Below, one piece after another: positions 1-6,315 of a DNA stretch of 12,113 nt (its first letter is position 1; the number at the start of each line of letters is the position of its first letter). The stretch comes from Mariprofundaceae bacterium (GTDB lineage: Bacteria; Pseudomonadota; Zetaproteobacteria; Mariprofundales; J009): positions 1-12,113 of the forward strand of contig WFMN01000128.1 of assembly GCA_015489095.1 (NCBI GenBank). The letters run 5' to 3'. The notes beneath the pieces were generated by a model. It did not search any database. It saw only the letters and a program-made list of their open reading frames with translations, and was not told the DNA's origin. Made by a program: the position numbers and the translations under genes.

Positions 1-661
1 CCGGCTTGCGGCGAGTGCTGGCCGCAATCGGCTGATGGGCGGACTGGCAGTGGGGCTCCAGCGGGCAGTCGTGGCAGGCGGTTTTGCGTGCCTGGCAGCG
101 GCAGGCGCCCAGTTCCATCATCGCCTGATTCCATGTGGCGGGCTCGCCTGCGCGCTCCAGCGCCTGTTGCGCCAGCCGCCACAGGAGGCGGTCGGTTGCC
201 CGCGGCTGGTTGTGCCAGCGGCGCAGCACCCGTTTTACATTGGCGTCGACCACCGGGTGGGGAGCGTCAAAACAGGCGGAGGCGATGGCGCCGGCGGTGG
301 ACGCCCCGATGCCGGGAAGCGCTACAATCGCCTCGAACGACCGCGGAAACTGGCCGTCGTGCTGCTCCATGACGCGGCAGGCGGCGGCATACAGCAGCCG
401 CGCCCGGCGGTAGTAGCCCAATCCCTGCCACGCTCTGAGTACCGCCTCCTCTCCGGCGGCAGCCAAGTCCGGCAGGGTGGGGAATTGTGTAAGCCACTGT
501 TGGTAGCGCGGTAGCACGGTGGCCACCTGCGTCTGCTGGAGCATGATCTCCGAGATCCACACCCGGTAGGGGTCGCGGGTATGGCGCCACGGCAGGTCGC
601 GCCGGTGGCTCCGATACCACGCCAGCAGCGCCGCCTCCGCGCCTTCCTGACATGATCCCAT
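1..661 (-). CDS. mutY: A/G-specific adenine DNA glycosylase MutY (3' end cut by window)
   Basis: MutY is a base-excision-repair enzyme that removes adenine mispaired with 8-oxoguanine or guanine. About 220 residues are visible. The ATG lies one base after the tonB stop and opens a frame reading MGSCQEGAEAALLAWYRSH. The catalytic Glu lies in the SEIMLQQTQV motif. The helix-hairpin-helix is LPGIGASTAGAI and the catalytic Asp is in VVDANVKRVL. A 4Fe-4S cluster ligand set C-x6-C-x2-C-x5-C follows NQAMMELGA near the visible end. These match E. coli MutY closely, which is about 350 residues long, so the C-terminal 8-oxoG-recognition (NUDIX-like) domain should lie beyond base 1. An additional cysteine two residues before the first cluster ligand is probably incidental. 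No separate promoter is seen, so the gene is probably translated from the tonB transcript. Confidence 0.95.
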   Translation of the reverse strand, partial: MGSCQEGAEAALLAWYRSHRRDLPWRHTRDPYRVWISEIMLQQTQVATVLPRYQQWLTQFPTLPDLAAAGEEAVLRAWQGLGYYRRARLLYAAACRVMEQHDGQFPRSFEAIVALPGIGASTAGAIASACFDAPHPVVDANVKRVLRRWHNQPRATDRLLWRLAQQALERAGEPATWNQAMMELGACRCQARKTACHDCPLEPHCQSAHQPIAASTRRKP

Positions 662-662
662 C

Positions 663-1604
663 CTACATTCCACGGAAGACAAAACGGTCATCGACCACCT
701 CGAAGGTGAGGAAGAAAGTGGCACGATCCAGCCCCCAGGCGGAGGGGAGGGGGCGAAACGGTGCGGCGTCATGGATCGCCTGCACCGCGCTGGCGTTGAG
801 GGTGTCGATCGGGCTGGGGCGCAAGATCTCCACCGCCACCAGTGAGCCGTCGCGGTCGATGCTCAGTTTGAGCAGCACCTGACGATCCTGCTCCGGATGC
901 GCGTTGTAGTTGGCCTGCCCCGGTCGCCACTGCTCCTCAAGGGCGTTGACCAGCGCGTGGGCGTAGGGGGCGTACTTCACATCGCGGGTGTTGATCGGGA
1001 TGTTGGCCTCGCGGCGCAGCGACGCTTTGGCCAGCCGCCGTTCACGATGGCGCGACTCTTGCGCGAAGGGGATCGATGAGGCCATCAACTGGGTCAGTGG
1101 AATCGGTTTCAGCTTCGGTTGCGGGTTGGGCTTCGGCTTGCTGGGCGCAATTTTACGCTTACTGGGGGCTTGGCGGTGGATGGTGGGTGGCGCGCGCCGC
1201 TTGGCCGGCTTCGGCCGTTTGGGGCGCGGCGTGGGCAGGGGGGGGACACGCGGCGCGGGCAGCGGCGGGCGCGGCGGTGCCGGGCGCGGGGCGATGACTG
1301 GCGCGCGCGCCAGTCGATTGACCTTGTCATGCAGCGGCTTGCTGGCGCCGACGATGGTCTGGTTGGCGATGGTGGTGGCATCCTTGTTCTTTTTCGGCTG
1401 CTTTTTCTTCGGTTGCTTGAATAGTACCACATCCATGATCTTCGGGCTTTTCTTGACCTTGGGTGGGTGCTGCGGCCGTTCGGTGCCGATCAAGAGTACC
1501 AGCATCAGATGGAGCAGCAGCGAGGCCAACAGCGCCCACAGCAGGCGCTTGTCCCACCGGGCGCTCCACTGCCGCCACCGTTGCCCGATCGATGCCGCTA
1601 CCAT
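663..1604 (-). CDS. tonB: TonB family energy transducer
   Basis: This 313-residue protein is likely the inner-membrane anchored protein that passes proton-motive force from ExbB/ExbD to outer-membrane transporters. One membrane segment lies at about residues 21-40 and carries the S-x3-H pattern (S28, H32) that is functionally important in TonB. A Pro/Lys/Arg-rich periplasmic linker runs over about 103-170. The C-terminal TonB/TolA-type domain (about 210-313) includes YAPYAHALVNALEEQWRPG, a VLLKLSIDRDGSL strand and the ASAVQAIHDAAPFRPLP segment. The ATG at 1604 is preferred: AGGA lies 8 bp upstream and the membrane helix follows at the right distance. The frame stays open further upstream, but that part is antiphase to the preceding gene. 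It overlaps that gene by 7 bp. No exbB or exbD is visible. A TolA-like role is a less likely alternative. Confidence 0.88.
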   Translation of the reverse strand: MVAASIGQRWRQWSARWDKRLLWALLASLLLHLMLVLLIGTERPQHPPKVKKSPKIMDVVLFKQPKKKQPKKNKDATTIANQTIVGASKPLHDKVNRLARAPVIAPRPAPPRPPLPAPRVPPLPTPRPKRPKPAKRRAPPTIHRQAPSKRKIAPSKPKPNPQPKLKPIPLTQLMASSIPFAQESRHRERRLAKASLRREANIPINTRDVKYAPYAHALVNALEEQWRPGQANYNAHPEQDRQVLLKLSIDRDGSLVAVEILRPSPIDTLNASAVQAIHDAAPFRPLPSAWGLDRATFFLTFEVVDDRFVFRGM

Positions 1605-2128
1605 GGTCGCAATCCTACCCGAGTGACAATGGCGCTGGCGATAGCGCCGTTGATCCATCCGGTCACGGTCGCCAGCAGCAGTAGCGGCGGGAGCAGGTAG
1701 AAGAGGGCGGGTTGATGGATGATCACCCGCTCCACCACCACAAACTGGGTGACCATGTGGCCGATGGCGGCGGCTAGGCTGATGCCGATCAGCGACAGGC
1801 CGCAGGGGAAGCGCCACAGCACGACCATGATGGTGGCGGCGACCAGTGCCGAGCAGGCGCTGATCAGCAGGGTGGGGGTGAAGAGCGTGCCGAGAAAGAA
1901 GCCGCCGATGACCACCCGTGCCAGCGCCAGCGCGAAGGCGGCGCGCGACCCTAACAGGACGAGGGTGATCAGGGTGACGATGTTGGCCAGCCCCGGTTTG
2001 AACCACGGTCCCAGCGAGGGGAGCAGCGACTCAAACAGGTGGAGTGCCGCCGCCAACGCCAGCAGCGCCAGCCACTGGTACTGGCGCTTGAGCTGCTGTA
2101 GCGAGGGGGAATTACTGGCTGAGGGCAT
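1598..2128 (-). CDS. Gx transporter family / heptaprenyl diphosphate synthase component I-like membrane protein
   Basis: The 176-residue product is strongly hydrophobic, with about five or six membrane segments (roughly 18-37, 47-60, 63-80, 84-104, 110-133 and 143-168). The segment FKPGLANIVTLITLVLLG (about 43-60) is the hallmark of the Hpre_diP_synt_I (PF07456) family, whose members are usually called Gx transporter family protein or, from a historical link, heptaprenyl diphosphate synthase component I. The substrate is unknown. The fold resembles small integral-membrane substrate-binding subunits of ECF-type importers, but that is inference. The ATG at 2128 overlaps the end of the NusG_II gene by 17 bp and the stop overlaps the tonB start by 7 bp, indicating translational coupling in a single operon. 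Pairing with a NusG_II protein is a recurrent arrangement for this family. Confidence 0.8.
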   Translation of the reverse strand: MPSASNSPSLQQLKRQYQWLALLALAAALHLFESLLPSLGPWFKPGLANIVTLITLVLLGSRAAFALALARVVIGGFFLGTLFTPTLLISACSALVAATIMVVLWRFPCGLSLIGISLAAAIGHMVTQFVVVERVIIHQPALFYLLPPLLLLATVTGWINGAIASAIVTRVGLRPW

Positions 2129-2528
2129 CGAGATGAGCTTGGCTACCGCTGTCGCCGACTACCAGCACCGAGATCCGGTTGGGCAGGCAGACAATCATGT
2201 CGCCGCTATGGTGGTGCAGGCCGCTGCGGATGCACTGTTTTCCCCTGCAGGGGGCGTCCACCATGCGCACGCCGTCGGCCGAGAGGGAGATCACCGCCTC
2301 ACCGATATCACCCTGTACGCGGATGCGCTTGGGTGTGCTGCCCGGAGCCGGATAGGGGTAGCTGCCAACCAGTTGGTTGCCGTGAAAGATACGCACCTGC
2401 TGCGGCAGCCCGTGAAGCTGAAGATGCACCCACCAGAAACCCGCGCCGATGGCGAGCAGAACCAGCAGCAACAGCCCGCGATCGGTCGGGGTGCTATGGG
2501 GGAAGGGTTGGTTAAGGATATTTACCAC
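2112..2528 (-). CDS. Membrane-anchored NusG domain II-containing protein
   Basis: If it starts at GTG 2528 the product has 138 residues. A short N-terminal tail is followed by one membrane helix (about 18-38) and a domain of the NusG_II type (PF07009) outside it. The domain shows VRIFHGNQLVGSYPYP and three conserved cysteines, C94, C99 and C114, in the pattern APCRGKQC...GDMIVCLPNRISV. Despite the name it lacks the NGN and KOW parts of the transcription factor NusG and is unlikely to act in transcription; its function is unknown. The frame remains open upstream to a TTG at 2621, but that part translates repeat DNA. GTG 2528 lies inside a dispersed repeat and has no Shine-Dalgarno sequence in front, so the start is uncertain. 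The gene precedes and overlaps the Gx family gene. Confidence 0.75.
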   Translation of the reverse strand: MVNILNQPFPHSTPTDRGLLLLVLLAIGAGFWWVHLQLHGLPQQVRIFHGNQLVGSYPYPAPGSTPKRIRVQGDIGEAVISLSADGVRMVDAPCRGKQCIRSGLHHHSGDMIVCLPNRISVLVVGDSGSQAHLDALSQ

Positions 2529-2562
2529 AGAGGGCTCGGAGAGCACGGAGGAAAGAGGAGGA
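2521..2562 (+). repeat. Dispersed 'ACCACAGAGG' repeat, copy A
   Basis: The plus strand begins TTTACCACAGAGGGCTCGGA and continues through GAGAGCACGGAGGAAAGAGG. The first bases and the CACGGAG core are shared with copy B (2641-2686, inverted) and, over a shorter length, with copy C (10771-10805). Read on the minus strand it ends CTCTGTGGTAA, and its GTG is the best start codon for the NusG_II gene. Such low-copy intergenic elements are common in environmental proteobacterial genomes; their function is unknown. Confidence 0.7.
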
Positions 2563-2610
2563 TCACGGGTGGGTTCGGGGAAAGGATTCCCCGCCTCACC
2601 GGCTGTAGGA

Positions 2611-2625
2611 GCGGTTTCCAACCGC
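2611..2625. repeat. REP-like short hairpin
   Basis: The bases GCGGTT-TCC-AACCGC form a perfect 6-bp stem with a 3-base loop. The surrounding text (TGTAGGAGCGGTTTCCAACC, then GCGAATT) resembles the widespread GTAGGAGCGGNTTNNNNCCGC type of REP-like element in proteobacteria. It sits midway between the inverted repeat copies A and B. There is no U-run, so it is unlikely to be an intrinsic terminator by itself. Confidence 0.6.
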
Positions 2626-2640
2626 GAATTGCCATGGACT

Positions 2641-2686
2641 CCTCTTTACTTCGCTTTCTCCGTGCCCTCTGTGCCTCTGTGGTGAA
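2641..2686 (-). repeat. Dispersed 'ACCACAGAGG' repeat, copy B (inverted relative to A)
   Basis: The minus strand reads TTCACCACAGAGGCACAGAG and continues through GGCACGGAGAAAGCG. It matches copy A over most of its length with some substitutions and gaps, in the opposite orientation, so A and B form an imperfect inverted repeat of about 40-base arms separated by about 78 bases. It ends 10 bp before the hppA stop codon, on the downstream side of hppA. The folded transcript could shield the icd-hppA mRNA 3' end, which is inference. Confidence 0.7.
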
Positions 2687-2696
2687 TGGATCTTTC

Positions 2697-4700
2697 CTAC
2701 CCCAGCAGCGGGGCGATCACCAGCGATACAATCGCCATCACATTGATCAGGATGTTCATCGACGGTCCGCTGGTGTCCTTGAAGGGGTCGCCCACGGTGT
2801 CGCCGACCACTACTGCCGCATGCACCTCCGACCCTTTGCCGCCGTAGTGCCCCTTTTCGACATGCTTCTTGGCGTTGTCCCACGCGCCGCCGGCGTTGGA
2901 CATGGTGAGTGCCAGCAGTACGCAGGAGACCAGCGCGCCGCCCAGCATGCCGCCGAGTGCTTCGGGGCCTAGGCCGAAGCCGATCACCACCGGTGCGCTG
3001 ACCGCCAGCACGCCGGGAAGCACCATCTTCTTCAGCGCCGCCGTGGTGGCGATATCGACACAGCGGTCGGTATCGGGTTTGGCGGTTCCCTCCAGCAGGC
3101 CGGGGATCTCGCGGAACTGGCGGCGAATCTCTTTAATCATTTCAAATGCAGCATCTCCGACGGCGGTCATGGTGATCGCGCCGAAAAAGAAGGGCAGCGC
3201 GCCGCCGAGGAACATGCCGATCAGCACCAGCGGGTTGGTGAGGCTCATGGTGAATTGATCGACATGGTTGGCGACGGTCTGGGCGTAGGCGGTGATGATC
3301 GCCAGCGCCGCCAGCGCCGCCGCGCTGATGGCAAACCCTTTGCCGATGGCGGCGGTGGTGTTGCCCATCTCATCGAGTGAATCGGTGATCTTGCGGGTCT
3401 CCTCGCCGAACCCCGCCATCTCGGCGATGCCGCCGGCGTTGTCGGCAACAGGGCCATAGGCATCAATCGCCATGGTGATGCCGACGGTGGCCAGCATGCC
3501 GACCGCCGCGATGCCGACGCCGTAGAGGCCGCACAGATGGGAGGCGGTGAAGATGACGACGCAGGTGGTGACAATCGGCACCACCACCGACTCCATGCCG
3601 ATGGCGAGGCCGGCAATCATCACGGTGGCGGAGCCGGTTTCACCCGCTTGGGCGATGTGATCGACCGGCTTGCCGCCGGTGTAATACTCGGTGATCAGCC
3701 CGACGATGATGCCGCCGATGGTGCCGGCCAGCACCGCGCCCCACACCGAGGCGGCGATCCCAGTCACGCTGATGGTGCCGTAGGCGGCGACGATAAAGAG
3801 CACCGCCGCGCCGATGGTGCCGATGCGCAGCGCCACATCGAGCCGCTTGTCGGCGTTGCTATTGACCAGCCAGATGCCGAGCAGCGAGCAGATCAGCCCG
3901 GTGGAGGAGAGCGCCAGCGGCAGAAACATCAGCGCCGCCCGGCTTCCGATCGGGGCGGCCGTCTCGGCCGTCATGGTGGAGGCGATGGCGATGGTGGCGA
4001 TCATGGCGCCGCAGTAAGACTCGAAGATATCCGACCCCATGCCGGCGACATCGCCGACATTGTCGCCCACATTGTCGGCGATCACGCCGGGGTTGCGTGG
4101 ATCATCCTCGGGGATGCCCGCCTCCACCTTGCCGACCAGATCGGCGCCGACATCGGCGCTCTTGGTGTAGATGCCGCCGCCGACACGCGAGAACATCGCC
4201 ACCGAGGAGGCGCCCATGCCGAAGCCGTGGATGGCGTGCACCGTTTCCGGGTCGCCACCGAACAGCAGGTAGAGTAGCCCCAGCCCCAGCAGCCCCAGCG
4301 CGGCGATGGTCAGCCCCATCACCGATCCGCCCATGAAGGCGACATTGAGCGCGTGGGCGGAGCCGCTGCCGTGGGCGGCGATGGTGGTGCGTACATTGGC
4401 GCGGGTGGCGGAAAACATGCCGCAATAGCCCGCCAGCGCCGAGCAGCCCGCGCCTACCAGAAACGACAGCATGGTGGAGAATCCGAGCGGAGAGAGCAGC
4501 AGGGCGACGGCGATCACCACCACAAAGCCGGCGAGGATCTGGTATTCACGGCGGAGAAACACCATCGCGCCGCGGTGGATCGCCTCGGCGATCTCGGCCA
4601 CCTTCCCTTCGCCGGCGGGAAGGGCAATGATCTTACGGTAGTAGCCGTAGGCGCAGGCTAGGCCGATCAGCCCCAGTAGTGGCGGTATCAGGTGTGCCAT
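2697..4700 (-). CDS. hppA: Membrane-bound K+-dependent-type pyrophosphatase, ion-pumping
   Basis: The 667-residue polytopic protein couples pyrophosphate hydrolysis to cation pumping across the inner membrane. Family motifs are clear (numbers count from the TTG one codon upstream of the chosen start): DVGADLVGKVE at 184-194, DDPRNPGVIADNVGDNVGD at 200-218, and the C-terminal GDTVGDPFKDTSGPSMNILI. In the GNTT motif (447-450) the next residue is Ala451, with Gly454 three on; K+-independent enzymes have Lys and Thr there, so the enzyme is predicted to need K+. E228 in DIFESYCGA is in the position of the Na+-PPase gate glutamate, so Na+ or H+ as pumped ion cannot be settled. ATG 4700 is chosen because a near-perfect AAGGAGG lies 7 bp upstream; the TTG at 4703 is not needed. 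It follows icd by 40 bp and is probably co-transcribed with it. Confidence 0.96.
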   Translation of the reverse strand: MAHLIPPLLGLIGLACAYGYYRKIIALPAGEGKVAEIAEAIHRGAMVFLRREYQILAGFVVVIAVALLLSPLGFSTMLSFLVGAGCSALAGYCGMFSATRANVRTTIAAHGSGSAHALNVAFMGGSVMGLTIAALGLLGLGLLYLLFGGDPETVHAIHGFGMGASSVAMFSRVGGGIYTKSADVGADLVGKVEAGIPEDDPRNPGVIADNVGDNVGDVAGMGSDIFESYCGAMIATIAIASTMTAETAAPIGSRAALMFLPLALSSTGLICSLLGIWLVNSNADKRLDVALRIGTIGAAVLFIVAAYGTISVTGIAASVWGAVLAGTIGGIIVGLITEYYTGGKPVDHIAQAGETGSATVMIAGLAIGMESVVVPIVTTCVVIFTASHLCGLYGVGIAAVGMLATVGITMAIDAYGPVADNAGGIAEMAGFGEETRKITDSLDEMGNTTAAIGKGFAISAAALAALAIITAYAQTVANHVDQFTMSLTNPLVLIGMFLGGALPFFFGAITMTAVGDAAFEMIKEIRRQFREIPGLLEGTAKPDTDRCVDIATTAALKKMVLPGVLAVSAPVVIGFGLGPEALGGMLGGALVSCVLLALTMSNAGGAWDNAKKHVEKGHYGGKGSEVHAAVVVGDTVGDPFKDTSGPSMNILINVMAIVSLVIAPLLG

Positions 4701-4705
4701 CAATC

Positions 4706-4714
4706 AACCTCCTT
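4706..4714 (-). promoter_or_regulatory. Strong Shine-Dalgarno of hppA
   Basis: The minus strand reads AAGGAGGTT with its GG end 7 bp before ATG 4700. This decides the ATG as start over the adjacent in-frame TTG at 4703 and predicts high translation of hppA. Confidence 0.85.
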
Positions 4715-4740
4715 GGGAGCCCCGGGTGGTGCGTCCCGGT

Positions 4741-5994
4741 TTAGTCTAGGTTCTTGATCAACGCATCGCCGAATTCGGATGTCGAGAGCTTGGTGGCGCC
4801 CTCCATCTGGCGGTGGAAATCGTAGGTGACCGTTTTGGCGGCGATCGCCTTGTTGACCGCGCGCAGCACCGCGTCCGCCGCCTCGTGCCAACCCATGTAG
4901 CGCAGCATCATCTCGCCGGAGAGGATGACCGACGACGGGTTGACCATGTTCTTGCCGGCATACTTGGGCGCAGTGCCATGGGTGGCCTCGAAGATGGCGT
5001 GGCCGGTGTCGTAGTTGATGTTGGCGCCGGGGGCGATGCCGATGCCGCCGACCTGTGCCGCCAGCGCGTCGGAGAGGTAGTCGCCGTTGAGGTTGAGGGT
5101 GGCGACCACATCGAACTCCTTGGGGCGGGTGAGCACCTGCTGCAGGGTGATGTCGGCGATGGCATCCCTGATGACGATGCCGTTGGGCAGCTTGCACCAC
5201 GGGCCGCCATCGATCTCCACCGCGCCGAACTCGCGCTTGGCCAGTTCATAGCCCCAGTTGCGGAAGCCGCCCTCGGTGAACTTCATGATGTTGCCTTTGT
5301 GTACCATGGTCACGCTGCGGCGGTTGTTGTCGATGGCGTACTGAATGGCGGCGCGGATCAGCCGCTCGCTCCCTTCGCGCGAGACCGGCTTGATGCCGAT
5401 GGCGCTGCTCTGCGGGAAACGGATCTTGGTGACCCCCATCTGCCGCTGCAAAAAGTCGATCACCTGCTTGGCCTCGGCGCTCTCCGACAGCCACTCGATA
5501 CCGGCGTAGATATCTTCGGTGTTTTCGCGGAAGATCACCATATCGACCGCCTCCGGGTGCTTCACCGGGCTGGGGACGCCGTCGAAGTACTTGACCGGTC
5601 GCAGGCAGACGAAGAGATCGAGCTGCTGGCGCAGCGCCACATTGAGCGAGGTCATGCCGCCGCCGATCGGGGTGGTCAAGGGGCCTTTCAGGCCGACCAG
5701 GTATTCGCGGAAGGCCTCCATGGTTTCGGCTGGCAGCCACGCGTCATCGCTTTTGCCGTACATGTGCCACGCCTTCTCGCCGGCGAACACCTCCATCCAA
5801 GCGATGGTGCGCCGCTCGCCGTAGGCAGATCGGACGGCGGCATCCAGTACGCGCCGTGCCGCGGCCCAGATGTCGGGGCCGATGCCGTCCCCCTCGATGA
5901 AGGCGATAATCGGCTGGTCGGGCACTTTGAGGGTGCCGTCGTCGCCCATGGTGATCTTCTCCCCGAAGGTGGGTGGGGTGATGTGGGATGTCAT
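4741..5994 (-). CDS. icd: NADP+-dependent isocitrate dehydrogenase
   Basis: This enzyme converts isocitrate to 2-oxoglutarate and CO2 in the TCA cycle, giving NADPH. The 417 residues match E. coli Icd (416) almost end to end. Substrate residues are present: S116 and N118 in TSLNVALRQ, R122, R132, R156 in IFRENTEDIYAGIEW, Y163, and the lysine of VHKGNIMKFTEG. HGTAPKYAG and the Y...R pair in TYDFHRQM carry the residues that select NADP+. S116 corresponds to the serine phosphorylated by AceK in E. coli, so control at the glyoxylate branch point is possible, but aceK is not in the window. ATG 5994 aligns the N-terminus (GEKIT at 11-15 against GKKIT of E. coli). AAGGAG overlaps the stop of the lipoprotein gene but at a longish 12-bp spacing. 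It is followed 40 bp downstream by hppA. Confidence 0.97.
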   Translation of the reverse strand: MTSHITPPTFGEKITMGDDGTLKVPDQPIIAFIEGDGIGPDIWAAARRVLDAAVRSAYGERRTIAWMEVFAGEKAWHMYGKSDDAWLPAETMEAFREYLVGLKGPLTTPIGGGMTSLNVALRQQLDLFVCLRPVKYFDGVPSPVKHPEAVDMVIFRENTEDIYAGIEWLSESAEAKQVIDFLQRQMGVTKIRFPQSSAIGIKPVSREGSERLIRAAIQYAIDNNRRSVTMVHKGNIMKFTEGGFRNWGYELAKREFGAVEIDGGPWCKLPNGIVIRDAIADITLQQVLTRPKEFDVVATLNLNGDYLSDALAAQVGGIGIAPGANINYDTGHAIFEATHGTAPKYAGKNMVNPSSVILSGEMMLRYMGWHEAADAVLRAVNKAIAAKTVTYDFHRQMEGATKLSTSEFGDALIKNLD

Positions 5995-6010
5995 CGGTGG
6001 TTGCTGCTCC

Positions 6011-6310
6011 TTAACGCGGTTTCTGTTTGTGTAGTTGTCGAATGACGGCGCGGGCGAGGTCGCGCGCGCTCTGCGCGCGGTTGCGCGCGAGGTCGTACTG
6101 CCGCCTAGAGAGGGCGTCGGTCGCCTGGCGCAGGGTCTGGTCGGCCAGCTTCAGCTTGTCGGCGCTATCGCTGCCGGCGGCGGGATGGAGATCGTGGGCG
6201 GCCTGGATGGCGGCGCGCGCCTCGGCCATCATCTGCACTGGCGGCTGGTGCTGACTGCAGGCGGCGGCCAGCAGCAGTACCAGCGCGATGAACCATGAAC
6301 GACCCGACAA
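6011..6310 (-). CDS. Small DUF4398-type lipoprotein
   Basis: The 99-residue product begins with a lipoprotein signal peptide: a short basic N-terminus, the hydrophobic run WFIALVLLL and a lipobox AAAC with C18 as the predicted lipidated residue. The mature part is two predicted helices rich in Ala, Arg and Gln (AEARAAIQAAHDLHPA and the ADQTLRQATDALSRR region), resembling the DUF4398 family of periplasmic lipoproteins of unknown function. The start is TTG at 6310, supported by GGGGAGGAG 9 bp upstream and by the immediate signal peptide; no ATG fits. It begins 5 bp after the chemoreceptor stop and ends 16 bp before icd, with the icd Shine-Dalgarno overlapping its own stop, so it is probably translationally coupled on both sides. 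The absence of an acidic residue at +2 (it is Ser) predicts transport to the outer membrane. Confidence 0.75.
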   Translation of the reverse strand: MSGRSWFIALVLLLAAACSQHQPPVQMMAEARAAIQAAHDLHPAAGSDSADKLKLADQTLRQATDALSRRQYDLARNRAQSARDLARAVIRQLHKQKPR

Positions 6311-6315
6311 GCGGG

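Noticed and set aside
1605..2006. Upstream extension of the tonB reading frame (134 codons)
   Set aside because: It runs out of frame across the Gx membrane-protein gene and reads as low-complexity Arg/His/Pro sequence; ATG 1604 has a Shine-Dalgarno and is followed by the expected membrane helix.
2529..2621. N-terminal extension of the NusG_II protein from TTG 2621
   Set aside because: The extra 31 residues translate the REP-like hairpin and repeat copy A; the membrane helix and domain are complete without them.
4722..4739. Small hairpin CCGGG-8 nt-CCCGG between icd and hppA
   Set aside because: A 5-bp stem with an 8-base loop and no U-run is too weak for a terminator and could be chance in GC-rich DNA.
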